From Marthasterias glacialis (Eukaryota > Echinodermata > Asteroidea > Forcipulatida > Asteriidae), in the NCBI GenBank assembly GCA_911728455.2, contig OU452232.1, positions 62,001-126,000 on the forward strand: 64,000 nucleotides of DNA. The letters run 5' to 3'. Below, in pieces: positions 27,146 to 40,169 of the stretch (the stretch's first letter is position 1; the number at the start of each line of letters is the position of its first letter). A program made the position numbers and the translations under genes. The notes beneath the pieces were generated by a model. The model was given only the letters and a program-made list of their open reading frames with translations, did not search any database and was not told where the DNA came from.

Positions 27146-28904
27146 TATTACCAACCCGATAAAGATTTTCAAAATAAATCTACTTTTAAAATCATAAAAA
27201 AATAACGGTTTCATTTTTTACACCTACACAATGTTGTTGCCAACCAGAGGATTAGCTCAGGCAAGCCCAGAGTGAAATAGTCCCAAACAATCTTTTGGCA
27301 TCTGTAGATGATTGCTGTGGCCAAGATGACATTTTAAACATGGGGTTCAATACTGACAAGAAATAGCTCTTTAAACTTACCTCAAATAAAGATGGTGTGT
27401 AAGACTAATGGTGTGATACAAAGCCATCCTAAACATGACATTCCAAATTGACTCCAAGGAGGCTCTTGTCCTTTTAATCAGGGAATAACCTGCAAACAAA
27501 ACACACATCAAAAGACAACATTTCTGAAAATGGTCAAGATGTGAAAATTGGGAATTCTCAACTTGACCACCATTATTGAAACTCTGATTTTTTTAATACT
27601 TTAACTTTACTAATAATGGTGGGAACAACACGAAATTTGGGTAAGTTAAAGAAACAGCACAACATCAGCTCGGGAACAAATTTGAGTGTTGAAAAATCAT
27701 TAAGGTTGGCAAGTTTCTGAAGGACTAGACAACATGTAATTTGGCAAAAGTCAATTTTTATGAAAAAATTTTCAGGACTCGGGAAAGTACTGAATATACA
27801 GTGCTTAACAAACATTGGTGTATGGGAAAAAAACCTACAACTAATATTCTTTATCCCCTTTTTAGTAAGGCCCTGGCAGGGGAGGTTTTTTTCTGTGTAC
27901 CCTTGCCGGGGTTGTTACCTTTCCGTTGGGTGGGTCTGCATGTATTGACCTAAGATTGGGAACAGGTGTTGTCCCCTACTTGGTCCACAGAGCCGGCTGT
28001 GGCTGAGGGTGCCGGGAGGGGGACTGCTGACACGGCGGCGGTTCATCACCGGCAGAGACCCCAGGGAACTCGGTCTGTCCCAGAGGAGGGTTGTTTCCTC
28101 TGGTTACGCCAGCACCTTTCCCCCCCCCCAAACTTCTTCATTATTACACACACTAAAAAACTCATGAAGAACTGCTCAAACAACTCTACGCTAATACTAT
28201 TCTTTGTCACTTCTTTTTAAAACTAGCACTTCTCAAAGCAATAAATAGGTAAAATACAACAAAAGTAAACAAGCTCAATTTGAAAACGTATTCACCCAAC
28301 TCTGCTGCTGAGAAAAGAGGGAGCAAACATGGCACGCATGTTGCATGGCATTGTGGGTAGGATGTAGGAGGGCGCTATTGTATATATTGTTAATCTCTCA
28401 AGCGGTAAATTCCTGTCGGAAAGGGAAATATGCAAATGTAGATTTGGCTCTACAAGTCAGTAGAGAGACGTAGACTTGTTAATTTTCTTTTCATTATCGT
28501 ACGATAGGTGCAGCATGCTTATTAGAGCATGCCAATATTTCGTAATGTGAATCCATATTCTTCCTTTTAACCGTATTCAGCCCATTACGCACTCTCAACA
28601 GAACTACTTACCTCGCTTCCCAAACCCAACCTATCTCTTAGAAAGAAGAAGAAAAAAACACTTCCATTTGCGTGGAGCAAGGGTAGCATGACCTACAGCC
28701 AACATCCTGGTCATGTCCATGGTTCCTCTCAGAGTTAGGGGTTTTACGTGGCCACCGAGCGCTGATAACTCAGCCTTGTGTAGGATGCCGAACAGTTGTT
28801 ACACGTTTCCAGTGGTAACCGTACATGCATTATTATCATCAGAAGACAAAAAGGCAAATTCCATGCCATGACAACCAAGCACACTTGTTGCTAACTATTG
28901 ATAA
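27146..28904. other. Unassigned region with a GC-rich patch
   Basis: No gene recognised. Between about 27865 and 28125 the base composition changes abruptly to GC-rich, with GGCCCTGGCAGGGGAGG, GCCGGGAGGGGGACTGCTG and a C-run near 28120. The flanks are AT-rich. This looks like an inserted repeat, possibly a SINE, but I could not find a clear A/B box pair or target duplication. Confidence 0.35.
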
Positions 28905-30979
28905 TTTTTATTAGTTTCGCAAATGAGACTAACCGATGTAGGTTGGGGCTGAGCAGGATCATGCACTGAATGACAGAACCATACATTTTATAAGTGCCGC
29001 TAATAAGACAAACTGTGGTAGGTTGGGGGCTGAGCAGCATCATAAACTGCATGAAAGAACCACACATTTTATAAGTGCCGCTAAAAAGACTAACTATGGT
29101 AGATTGGGTCTGAGCAGGATCATGATTTGTATGAAACTGCCATACATTTTATAAGTGCCGCCAAGAAGAATAACTATGGTAGGTTGTGGGCTAGTCAGAA
29201 TCATCAACTTAATGACAGAATCATACAGTTTTGAAGTGCCGATAAAAAGACCAACTATGGTAGGTTGGGGGTTGAGCAGGATCATGAACTGAAAGAAAGA
29301 TCCATACGTTTTATAAGTGCCACTAATAAGACTTACTATGGTAGGTCTGGGGCTGAGCAGGATCATGAACTGCATGAAAGAGCCATGCATTTGATAAGTG
29401 CCGCTAATAAGACTAACTATGGTAGGTTGGGTGCTGAGCAGGATTACGAACTGAATGACAGAACCATAAATTTTGTAAGCGCCGCTAATAAGACTAACTA
29501 TGGTAGGTTGGGGCTGATCAGTACCAGGAACTGAATGACACAACTATATGTTTTATTAGTGCCGCTAATAAGACTAACCTTGGTAGATTGGGGGCTAAGC
29601 AGGATCATTAACTGCATGAAAGAACCATCCATTTTATAAGTGCCGCTAATGACACAAACTGTGGTAGGTTGGGGCTGAGCAAGATCATGAACTGCATCAA
29701 AGAACCACACATTTTATAAATGCCACTAATAAGACAAACTGTGGCAGGTTGGGCCTGAGCAGGATCATGAACTGCATAAACGAACCATACAATTTTTTAA
29801 GTGCCACTATTAAGACTAACTGTGGCAGGTTGGGGCTGAGCAGGATCATCAACTGCATGAAAGAGCTATATATTTTGTAAGTGCCGCTAATAAAACTAAC
29901 TATGGTAGGTTGCGGGCTGAGCAGGATCACGAACTGAATGACAGAACCATACCTTTTATGAGTGCTGCTAAGAAGACTAACCATGGTAGGCTGGGGCTGA
30001 GCAGGATCATGAACTGAAAGAAAGATCCATACATTTTATAAGTGCTGCTAATAATACTTACTGTGGTAGGTTGGGGCTTAGCAGGATCATGAACTGCATA
30101 AACATACAATACATTTTATAAGTGCCACTATTAAAAATAACTATGGCAGGTTGGGGCTGAGCAGGATCATGAACTGCATGAAAGAGCCATACATTTTATA
30201 AGTGCCGCTAATAAGACTAACTGTGGTAGGTCTTGGGCTGAGCAGGATCATGAACTGCATCAAAAAACCATACATTTGATAAGTGCCCTAGTAAGACAAA
30301 CTGTGGTAGTTTGAGGCTGAGCAGCATCATGAACTGCATGAAAGAACCACACATTTTATAAGTGGCGCTAATGAGACATACTGTGATAGGTTGGGGCTGA
30401 ACAGCATCATGAACTGCATGAATGAGCCATACATTTTATAAGTGCCACTACTAAGACTTACTGTGGTAGGTTGGGGTTGAGCAGGATCATTAGCTGCATG
30501 AAAGAGCCATACATTTTATAAATGCCTCTAATGAGGCTAACTGTGGTAGGTTGGGGGCTTGTCAGGATCATGAACTGAATGAAAGAACCATACATTTTAT
30601 AAGAGCCACTAAGAAGGCTAACTTTAGTTGTTAGTAGTCAGTGATGAGCAAGATCATGAACTTAATGAAAGAATCAAACATGTTATAAGTGCCGCTAATG
30701 AGACTAACTATGGTAGGTTGAGGGCTAGACAGGATCATGAACTTAATGATAGAAACATTTATTTGCCACTAAGAAGACTTACTATGATAGTCGGGGCTGA
30801 GCAGAATCATGAACTCAATGAAAGAACCAGAAATTTTATAAGTGCCGCTAATGAGGCTAACTGTGGTAGTTGGGGGCTAGTCAGGATCATGAACTGAATG
30901 AAAGAACCATACATTTTATAAGTGCCTCCAAGAATACTAACTGTGATAGATTGGGGCTGAGCAGGATCATGAACTGAAT
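28905..30979. repeat. 80-bp satellite, block 1
   Basis: Tandem units of about 80 bp. Each holds TAAGTGCCGCTAATAAGACT, AACTGTGGTAGGTTGGGGCT, GAGCAGGATCATGAACTGCA and TGAAAGAACCATACATTTTA with 5-20 percent divergence; about 26 copies. The array makes short open frames on both strands because stops are rare in the unit, but they are repeat by-products. The block ends where the LINE at 30980 was inserted. Confidence 0.95.
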
Positions 30980-32220
30980 TATTTCAATTCAAAGAACATT
31001 TATTTCCGCCAATAACAAAAAGGTCAATACAATTGATCAGAAAGTTTAATAGGAGGAGGCAAATCCAAATAAAGCAAAACAATGCTTGTCTGCAGATATG
31101 CCTTGGACAGAAAAACCAACCGCACATGTAAGTAAACAATTACAAAACATCGAATCATAATTATCATATACACAATAAACAAAAAAAACAAGGATGACTA
31201 ACATGGTTTGTATTACATTGTTTGTACACAGAAGGCTATACAGGGGGGTTATTGAGCAAGTGGGCTTTTAGTTTGTGTTTGTAGATAATAGGTGTAGGGG
31301 CAGTTTTTATACTATTAGGCAGTTTATTTCAATTTGAGGGTCCAGAGAAACAGATGTTATGATGGATGGCTGTCGTTCTGTGTTTGGGAAGATGAAAATT
31401 AGAAGATGATCTGGTATTATGGCGATGAATATTACAGTTAAGTTCAAAGTAGTTGTTGAATGAGTGAGGAAGTAGTCCTTTCATGTGTTTATACATGAAG
31501 ATACATGTTGGTATTTATTTATACATTTTAAGTTGAGTAATTTAAGTTTAAAAAATAAAGGACTTGCATGGGCCCTAAATGGGGAATGTTAAAAGATACG
31601 AACAACTTTCTTTTGGAGAACATTCAGCTTATTAAGATTGGTGCTAAACGTACTTCCCCTACAACATTGCAATATTGGAGATATGGTAGTATGAGAGTGC
31701 AATAAAGTGTACGCAAAACATTGTTAGGAAGGAGAAATTTCAATCGACTGATGACACCAATACTTTTTGCTACCTTGTTTTCTATTTCACTTAAATGATA
31801 TTTCCATGATAATTGTTTCATCTAAATAGACACCCACAAGTTTGGTTTTAATTACCTGCTAAATAGGTGTGTTATCGAGATTGATGAGTAGTTTTGGCTG
31901 AATGAATTGTGTCTTTTGGTAAAAATAATATAATTACATTTTTTAGTATTTAGAGAGAGCCTATTTGCTTTAAACCACTCACAGACATTAGTTAGTTCCC
32001 TATTGACATTATCAATCAACACACGAAGGTCCATATTGCAACAAAATATATTTGTGTCATCAGCGTACTTGATAAAAGAAAGCAAATCAGATGTTTGACA
32101 AATGTTATTTATATAAATGATAAAGAGCAAAGGTCTTAAGAGAGATCCTTGAGGAACCCTGCATGTTATTCCTAGAGGTGCTAACAAAGAAGATTGTTAT
32201 TTAGTATACTAAGAGAAAAT
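30980..32220 (-). mobile_element. 5'-truncated non-LTR retrotransposon (LINE) inside the satellite
   Basis: A 1241-bp insertion in the 80-bp satellite, flanked by CAGGATCATGAACTGAAT at 30962-30979 and the same 18-mer with one difference at 32221-32238. This looks like a target-site duplication, with the caveat that the target is itself repetitive. Read on the minus strand it holds the C-terminal half of a LINE reverse transcriptase and its C-terminal domain. It ends with an AATAAATG, TTTGAATTGAAATAA-type tail without a long poly(A). It resembles CR1/Jockey-type elements by style; the clade is not proven. The 5' part is missing, as is usual for LINE copies. Confidence 0.85.
31210..32187 (-). 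pseudogene. LINE reverse transcriptase, C-terminal half, frameshifted
   Basis: The first open part (32187-31852) contains VPQGSLLRPLLF (residues 11-22) and the catalytic YADDT (41-45), reverse transcriptase motifs B' and C. After a stop near 31852 and a short shifted piece (KTKLVGVYLDET), the frame resumes at 31821 with SWKYHLSEIENKVAKS and PNNVLRTLYCTLILPYLQY, the conserved thumb/C-terminal region. A further shift gives NLNKLNVLQKKVVRIF. Near 31450-31260 the HNTRSSSNFHLPKHRT and FSGPSN segments follow, with the expected tryptophan codon changed to a stop. At least three frameshifts and a nonsense change make it non-functional. Confidence 0.85.
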
Positions 32221-35200
32221 CAGGACCATGAACTGAATGACAGAACTATACGCCTTATTAGTACTGCTAATAAGACTAACTACGGTACGTTGGGGCTGAG
32301 CAGAATCATAAACTGATTGAAAGAACCATCAATTTTATAAGTGCAGCTAATAACACTAACTGTGGTACGTTGGGGCTAAGCAGGATCATGAACTGCAAGA
32401 AAAAGCCATACATTTTATAAGTGCCAATAAAAAGACCATCTATGGTAGGTTGGGGGCTTAGCAGGATCATGAACTACACGAAAGAACAAAATATTTTATA
32501 ATTGCCGCTAAAAAGACTAACTGTGGTAGGTTGGGGGATAGTCGGGATTATGAACAGAGTAAAAGAACCATACCTTTTATAAGTGCCACTAAGAAGTCTA
32601 ACTATGGTAGGTTGGGGCTAAGTAGGATCATGAACTGCATGAAAGAAACACATGTTTTATAAGTCGGCTAATAAGACTAACCATAGTTGGTTGGGGCTGA
32701 GGATGATCATGAACTGAATGAAAGAACCATACATTTTATAAGTGCTGCTAACAAGACCAACTATTGTAGGTTGGGGGCTGAGCAGGATCCTGATGTAAAT
32801 GACAGAACCGTACATTTTATAAGCGCCGCTAATAAGACTAATGGAGGTAGGTTGGGGCTAAGCAGGATCATGAACTGCATGAAAGAACCACATGTTTTAT
32901 AAGTCGGCTAATAAGACTAACCATGGTTGGTTGGGGCTGAGGATGATCATGAACTGAATGAAAGAACCATACATTTCATAAGTGCCCTTAATAAGACAAA
33001 ATGTGAAGGTTGGGGCTGAGCAGGATGCTGAACTGCAAGAAAACAACCATACATTTTCTAAGTGCTGCTAATAAGACCAACTATTGTAGGTTGGGGGCTG
33101 AGCAGGATCTTGATGTAAATGACAGAACCGTACATTTTATAAGCGCCGCTAATAAGACTAATGGAGGTAGGTTGAGGCTGAGCAGGATGATGGTGTGAAT
33201 AAGAGAACCGTACAATTTGTTAGTACCCCTAATAAAAAATAACTACAGTAGGTTGGGGCTGAGCAGGATCATGAACTGCGTGAAAGAACCATACATTTTA
33301 GAAGACCAACTATGGCAGGTTGGGGGCTGAGAAGGATCATGAAGTGAACGACAGAACCATACAAATTTTAAGAGCCGCTAATAAGTCAAACCATGGTACG
33401 ATGGGGCTGAGCAGGATTATGAACTGAATGACAGAACCGTACATTTTCTAAGTGCCACTAATAACAATGACTATGGTACGTCGGGGCTGAGCAGGATCCT
33501 GAACTGCATGAAAAAACCATACATTTTATAACTGCCGCTAATAACACTAACTGTGGTAGGTTGGGGATGAGCAAGATCATGAACTGAATGAAAGAACCAT
33601 ACATTTTATAAGTGCGACTAAGAAGGCTAACTATGGTTGGCTTGGGCTGAGCAGGATTATGAACTCAATGAACAAACCATACATTTTAAAAATGCAACTA
33701 ATGAGACTTACTATGGTAGGTTGGGGCTGAGCAGGATCATGAACTCAATGAAAGAACCATACATTTTATAAGTGCCGCTAATAAGGCTAACTGTGGTAGG
33801 TTGGGGCTGAGCAGGATCAAGAACTGCATGAAAGAACCATACACATTTAAGTGCCACTAATAAGAAAAACTGGGGTAGGTTGGGGCTGAGCAGGATCATG
33901 AACTGCATGAAGAAACCATACATTCTATAAGTGTCGCAAATAAGACCAACTATTGTAGGTTGTGGGCTGAGAAGGATCATGAAGTGAATGACAGAACCAT
34001 ACATTTGATAAGCACCGCTAATGAGCCCAATTGTGGTACGTTGGGGCTGAGCAGGATTATGAACTGAATGACAGAACCTTATATTTTATTTGTGCCACTT
34101 ACAAAAACAACTGCGGTACGCTGGGGCTGAGCAGGATCATCAACTGCATAAAAGAACCATACATTTTATAAGTGCCGCTAATAAGACAAACTGTGGTAGG
34201 TTGGGGCTGATCAGGATCATGAACTACATAAAAGAACCATACATTTTAAAAGTGCTGCTAATAAGACCAACTGTTGTAGGTTGGGGGCTGAGCTGTATCA
34301 TGAAGGGAATGACAGAACCGTACATTTGATAAGTGCCGCTAATAAAACTAACTTTGGTAGGTTTGGGGCTAGACAGGATCAACAACTGAATGAAAGAACC
34401 AAACATTAATAAGTGCGGCTAAGAAGACTTACTATGGTAGGTTGGGGCTGAGTAGGATCATGAACTCTATGAAAGAACCATACATTTTATGATTGCTGCT
34501 AATCAGACCAACTTTTGTAGGTTGGGGCTGAGCAGGATCATAAAATGAATGACAGAACCATACATTTTATAAGCGCCACTAATAAAACTAACTGAGGTAC
34601 ACTGGGGCTGAGCAGGATCATGAACTCAATGAACAAACCATACATTTTAAAAATGCAACTAATGAGACTTACTATGGTAGGTTGGGGCTGAGCAGGATCA
34701 TGAACTCAATGAAAGAACCGTACATTCTATAAGTGCCACAAATAAGGCCAACTATTGTAGGTTGGGGGCTGACAAAAATCATGAAGTGAATGACAGAACC
34801 ACACATTTGATAAGCACCACTAATATGACTAACCGATGGGGCTGAGCAGGATCATCAACTGAATGACAGAACCGTACACTTTATTAGTGCCACTAATAAA
34901 AAACAACTGCGGTACGTTTGGGCTGAGCAGGATCATGAACACAATGACAGAACCAAACTATTTATAAGATCATAAGACAAACTGTGGTAGGTTCCGGCTT
35001 ACCAGGATCATGAACTGCTTGAAAGAACTATACAGTTGATAATCTGCTAATAAGGCTAACTGTGGTAGGTTTGGGCTTAGCAGGATCATTAACTGCATGA
35101 AGCATCCATACATTTTATAAGTGCCGCTAATAAGACTAACTATGGTAGGTTGGGGGCTGAGCAGGATCACAAACTGAATGACAGAACTATACATTTTATG

Positions 35201-36049
35201 AGTGCCTCTAATAAGACTTACTGCGGTAGGTTGGGGCTTAAAGGGACACACCGGCTTACTGTTTACCTAATTTAGTGATGTGGAATGACAGACATTAATT
35301 TTTAAATTAATTTTTTAAAACTGCATGAAAGAACCAAACATTTTATAATTAAAGCTAATAAGACTAACTGTGGTAGGTCTTGGGCTGAGCAGGATCATGA
35401 ACTGCATCAAAAAACCATACATTTGATAAGTGCCCCTAGTAAGACAAACTGTGGTAGGTTGGAGCTAAGCAGGATCATTAGCTACATGAAAGAGCCTCAC
35501 ATTTTATAAGTGCCGCTAATAAGACAAACTATTGTAGGTTGGGGGCTGAGCAGTATCATGAAGTGAATGACAGAACCATACATTTGATAAGTGCCGCTAT
35601 TAAGACCAACTATTGTAGGTTGGGGGCTGAGCAGGATCATACATTTTATAAGAGCCGCTAATAATACTTATTGAGGTTAATTGAGGCTGAACAGGATCAT
35701 GAACTGCATAAAAGAACCATCCATTTTATAAGTGCCGCTAATGACACAAACTGTGGTAGGTTAGGGCTGAGCAGGATCATGAACTGAATGAAAGAACCAT
35801 ACATTTTATAAGTGCTGCTAAGAAGGCCAACTATTGTAGGTTGGGGCTGAGCAGGATCATGAACTCAATCAAAGAACTAAACATTTTATGAGTGCCGCTA
35901 ATAAGACTAACCATGATAGGTTTGGGCTGAGCAGGATCATGAAGTCAATGACAGAACCCTACATTTTATAAGCGCCGCTAATAATACTTATTGAGGTTAA
36001 TTGAGGCTGAACAGGATCATGAACTGCATAAAAGAACCAGACATTTTAT
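32221..36049. repeat. 80-bp satellite, block 2
   Basis: Continuation of the same array after the LINE, about 47 units. Higher-order copies are visible. The unit with GGTTAATTGAGGCTGAACAG occurs at about 35671 and 35991 (320 bp, four units). The pair of units containing AAAAATGCAACTAATGAGAC occurs near 33700 and 34660 (12 units). The AGTCGGCTAATAAGACTAAC unit occurs at 32661 and 32901. A 79-bp foreign piece sits at 35241-35319. Confidence 0.95.
35241..35319. mobile_element. Short non-satellite insert in block 2
   Basis: The 80-bp register breaks after TTGGGGCTTA and resumes at ACTGCATGAAAGAACC. Between them lie AAGGGACACACCGGCTTACT and an AT-rich palindromic part, TTAATTTTTAAATTAATT. It is too short to classify; it may be one end of a MITE. 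Confidence 0.4.
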
Positions 36050-36639
36050 GAGTAAGGGTCTGTAAATATCAATGATTTTTTGAAAATGTTGACCACGGCA
36101 AAAAAATGGATTTCCTTCATACTCCGGTATTTGATGGACCTTTGCCCCAAACTAACAAATATGGAAAACAAACTTGAAAATTATCTGCATTGCCATGGTA
36201 ACAGCCAAATTAAGATTGTAGGCTTTTAAAGCCAATTTTTCAATTTTTGAATAGAAAAATTTGCCTATTTTCAAGGCCGCATTACCATTAAACAAAAACT
36301 AGAACATTATTTTCCCTAAAAGTTATTGGTAGATGGGTCTTTTGAGGCTGCATTCAATGTAGACATTTTCAATTTCTTTCAAAACTCAATGCAAGGCTGA
36401 CCAGAAATTTAATGGTAAGGAAAGGAAATTAAAACTTTGTGATCATTATTCATTGTTAAGAATATCAATCTGATTTCAAAATAGACCATATTTAATGGTC
36501 AGAGTTACAATAAACCATTGGGATATTGCCATAACTTGGGTTAACCTAATCAGAACCTTGATTTTTTATTTATTTATTTATTTTATTTTTTTTTGTTGGG
36601 GGGGGTCAACGTATACGTGTAAATCCTGCATTGCCTAAA

Positions 36640-37680
36640 ATGCGTACCACACTGTATATCACCAACAAAGTTGACAAAGTTAGAAACTTTCCCCTTCCCT
36701 TCCTTACCCCTCCCATTTCTCTCTCCCTGTTCTATTAAAACATTTTGTAACGATTTAGGGTTGGGCTACAGCCCCCTTTGCCACCCCTTAGATCCGACAA
36801 AGAGTCACTGCATAACACACAGTGACATTGACTTCCAAAATAGCGCAACCAATATTATTGTGATGATGGCGTCAGATAAATTGGGTCAATAGTCATAGTC
36901 CCTAAATACAGGCTGAAAACACCAAATCCAAGATGGCCGCCTGACATGGCGGCCATTTTTAATTCCCACAATACATTTAACACTATCACATGACACATCA
37001 CTACCACTTTTGGGTGAAAAATTATTTTATATAATTATTTTCGTGGGTAGTATATAGGCCTACATATGTTAAAAAATAAATTTGAAAGAGCTGAAATGTC
37101 TTATTTCGGAGCTGCAACACAAGTAGTGTCTGGCATATAGCTAAACATTACTGACATGGGCATACCTTTCTCATTTGTGGCAAAAGTTAATTGATCATGC
37201 TTATTTGGCTTTAATTATCAGATTCTCTAAACATCTTTCAGAGATTCAGAGATTTAAAATATTACACTATTGAGCATATCTGCAGCTAAATAAAATTAAT
37301 ACCCTACTGCCTAAGAGCTCCTTTGCATGTGCATTTTTCACATATTTAGAAAAGTTCAATATATCTATATCCCCCTGTTATACCAAAACCTACCATTACG
37401 AACAAAAAAAAAATAAAATAAAATTAAAAAACTTTAAAACGACTGTTACCAAGTGGTTGCCATGGTAACAACAACAATGCCAAGATTCAATAGTCTGACC
37501 AAAAAGTTAGTGTAAAGTTAGCAAGTCTGAAGGTGATCAGCTACATGTTTAAAAAGATATAGGAAAATATTGGAAAAGTTGATCAGCTACATGTTTAAAA
37601 AGATATAGGAAAATATTGGGGGGGCGGTGCAAACATTGATTTTACCCTGCACCCCACCCACCTTCTTTGGGTCACGCTCC
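36640..37680. other. Central non-coding region of the 2.24-kb transposon
   Basis: No credible reading frame; open stretches of about 70 codons lack motifs. It contains a hairpin near 36931-36960 (AGATGGCCGCC against GGCGGCCATT) that resembles a pair of YY1-type sites. Confidence 0.45.
37535..37620. repeat. 46-bp direct tandem duplication inside the transposon
   Basis: GATCAGCTACATGTTTAAAA begins at 37535 and again at 37581. Both are followed by AGATATAGGAAAATATTGG, so 40 of 46 bp repeat almost exactly. Confidence 0.9.
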
Positions 37681-38296
37681 CATTCTGGCAACCCTCCAGT
37701 GGTTTATTGTAACTGACTATTACAGCTGATCTAATTTTATATGAAATTGATGTTCTCAACAATAAATATTGATCACAAAGTTTTAAAATTTCATTTTAAC
37801 ATCATCAAACTTGAGGTTAGCCTTGCATTGAAATTCGAAAAAAATTGAAAATGTCTGGCAACACTGCGAACACTGAAGTATTTTCCCCCAGCCAATTTTT
37901 TTATTTTTTACAAGACCAATGTCTCGTCTCAATAATATGTGGTCGATGTTGAAATTGGAGCACTACCATATGGGTTATGAGCTGTCAAAAAAATGGTATA
38001 TTTTGATACTTTGAAAAGTCCAAAAACACCCCTATTTCAAATAAATGGTATTACCTCAAAGAACCCATCTACCAATAACTTCTAAGGAAAATAATTTTCT
38101 ATATTTTGTTTAATGGAAACGCAACATTGAATATAGGCAATTTTCACTTTTCCATAACTGAAAAAAGGGCGAAACCACCTGGATATGGTAACTTTGTTAG
38201 TTTGGGGCAAAGGTCCATCAAATATGAAAGTATGAAGAAAATCTATTTTTGGCCGTGGCCACCCTATGTTTGATATTTACAGTCCCTTACTCTTAT

Positions 38297-38926
38297 CAGT
38301 GCTGCTAATAAGACCAGCTGTTGTAGGTTGGGGGCTGAGCAGTATCATGATGTGAATGACAGAACCATACATTTCATAAGCGACGCTAATAACGCTATCT
38401 GAGGTGGGTTTAGGTTTAGCAGTTTCATGAACACAATGAAAGAACCATGCATTTTTTATCAGTGCCATTAAAAAGACAAACTGAGACTGAGGTTGGGGCT
38501 CAGCAGGATCATAAACTGCATAAACGAACCATAAATTTTACACTGCCACTAATGAGACACTAATGACACTGTGGTAGGTTGGGGCTGGGCAGCATCATGA
38601 TTTGCATGATATTACCATACATGTTTTATGTGCCGCTAATAAGAATAACTGTGGTAGGTTGGGGCTGAGCAGGATCATGAACTGCATGAAAGAACTATAC
38701 ATTCTATAAGGCCGCTAATAACACTTACTATGGTATGTCAGGATCATGAACTGAATAAGGGAACCATACATTTGATAAGTGCTGCTAAGAAGTCTAACTA
38801 TGGTAGGTTGGGGCTGAGCAGGATCATGAACACAATGACAGAACCAAACATTTTATAAGAGCCGCTCATAAGACAAACTGTGGTAGGTTCCGGCTTACCA
38901 AGATCGTGAACTGCTTGAAAGAACTA
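38297..38926. repeat. 80-bp satellite, block 3
   Basis: About eight units of the same 80-bp repeat, more diverged than blocks 1 and 2, between two insertions. The last complete unit has the GGTTCCGGCTTACCA variant, also seen at about 34990 and (GGTTCCAGCTTACCA) at 40349, which again points to higher-order structure. Confidence 0.9.
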
Positions 38927-39188
38927 CCCGAAATCAGTAGGGTTTTGATTTCCTATTCTACTAAGAAAATACTCACCTCCAATAACCTACAAAGGCATTT
39001 CCAAAGCACACAAAATTTGCTGAACAAGAACAAAACCACATTATGTAACATCACGCACTGCGCGCCATGCAAGTCCCTACACTCTCCCTTTTTTTCCATT
39101 AGAAGCTCAAGATGTGTAGAAGCTAGGGAGAGTGTTATCGGAGGTGAGTATTTTTTTAGTAGAATAGGAAATCCCTACTGATTTAGGG
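38927..39188. mobile_element. 262-bp MITE with TA target duplication
   Basis: The ends are inverted: CCCGAAATCAGTAGGG on the left and CCCTACTGATTTAGGG on the right. The arms continue inward (GATTTCCTATTCTACTA against TAGTAGAATAGGAAATC; CTCACCTCC against GGAGGTGAG). TA flanks both ends (38925-38926 and 39189-39190). A TA duplication with short TIRs fits a Tc1/mariner-like non-autonomous element. It begins exactly where the satellite stops. Confidence 0.8.
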
Positions 39189-40169
39189 TATTCTACTACA
39201 GAAAATATCTCATCTCCGATAACCTACAAATGCAGAGTGGCACCGGTAGGCAAAAAGAGGGTGAGAGGCGAGCGGCAGGGGCGGGATCCAGTCTATGTTT
39301 TTCCCTTGCTATCTTGCTGGTCTTGCTGGTGTCCAAGGTTTGTTGTGTTGGATAAAAGTTTGTGACCTTTCTTTTTCATTGCCAAAAGTTGTGTACACTG
39401 TGCCCTAATTTTATACTACATCATCTTAACCGTAACGATTAATCAGCATGCCATCCCATAAAAGGCTAAAAAAAAAACGGGAACCCAAAAGGGCTGGAGC
39501 GGCATCAAAGTGCCAACGTTTAGACGTGTTTTTGGGTGACTTTGTTTACAAATTACAGTCTAGGCAAAATTTAATAAACGCCGGCATCGTTGGCATGCAC
39601 GTTCCATATACTGTCAGACTGTATTCATGTTACTACTAATACTAGTACTAGTAGCTAGTAGGCCAATTATTTGGCGGGGGGGGGGGGGGGGATTCGTTCT
39701 CAATTTTCATAATCATGTTTATTTTTACGAACATTGTTTTTCAAGAATTTATATTCCACTTCAAGGTTGAATTTTCCGGATCAGCAGATTTTGTTGAGCC
39801 TCGGGGTTGGGGTGGGGTGGGTGGGGTTTGTTTGTCTCCCTTGGAGAGTTGGGGGTGGTGTAGTTACAGTAACCGTAATGCTCCTACGAGGGTCGGAGAC
39901 CCGAGCGTTACAGGAAACCACATTCAAACCTCGTGTTAGTGCATGTGCCTGCACACACGAGTAGTATAATGTAAACTATGATTAAGGGGGGGGGGGGTTG
40001 AAAATGGGTAAGTTACTGGGGTAACTTGCAAAGCAAGAATTTCTGCAAAATAACTCTAAATAATTCATCAACAAAAAAAAAGTTTAAAATGGCCTTGGTG
40101 CCCCTTTCTTTTTTGGAGCCTTTGAGGCCAAGTGGCCTTGACCTTCTGAAGCTTAAGGTAGAGGCCTGT
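39189..40169. other. Non-satellite insert with G-runs, no gene recognised
   Basis: This continues the interruption of the satellite. The first 45 bases (TATTCTACTACAGAAAATAT, then ACCTACAAATGCA) repeat the inner arm of the neighbouring MITE, so it is probably a nested or older copy. It includes a 17-base G run at about 39675-39691, a G-rich stretch near 39800-39830 and another G run near 39985. Short open frames overlap these but show no motif. Confidence 0.5.

Larger units (their letters stand above)
36050..38292. mobile_element. 2.24-kb transposon with long terminal inverted repeats, TTAT target duplication
   Basis: It interrupts the 80-bp satellite. The ends are inverted: GAGTAAGGGTCTGTAAATAT on the left against ATATTTACAGTCCCTTACTC on the right. 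The similarity continues inward for about 400-600 bp with indels; examples are GGACCTTTGCCCCAAACTAA / TTAGTTTGGGGCAAAGGTCC and TTATTGGTAGATGGGT / ACCCATCTACCAATAA. The satellite bases TTAT flank both sides (36046-36049, 38293-38296), as expected for a 4-bp duplication. No transposase frame is visible, so it is non-autonomous. The superfamily is unknown to me. Confidence 0.85.
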
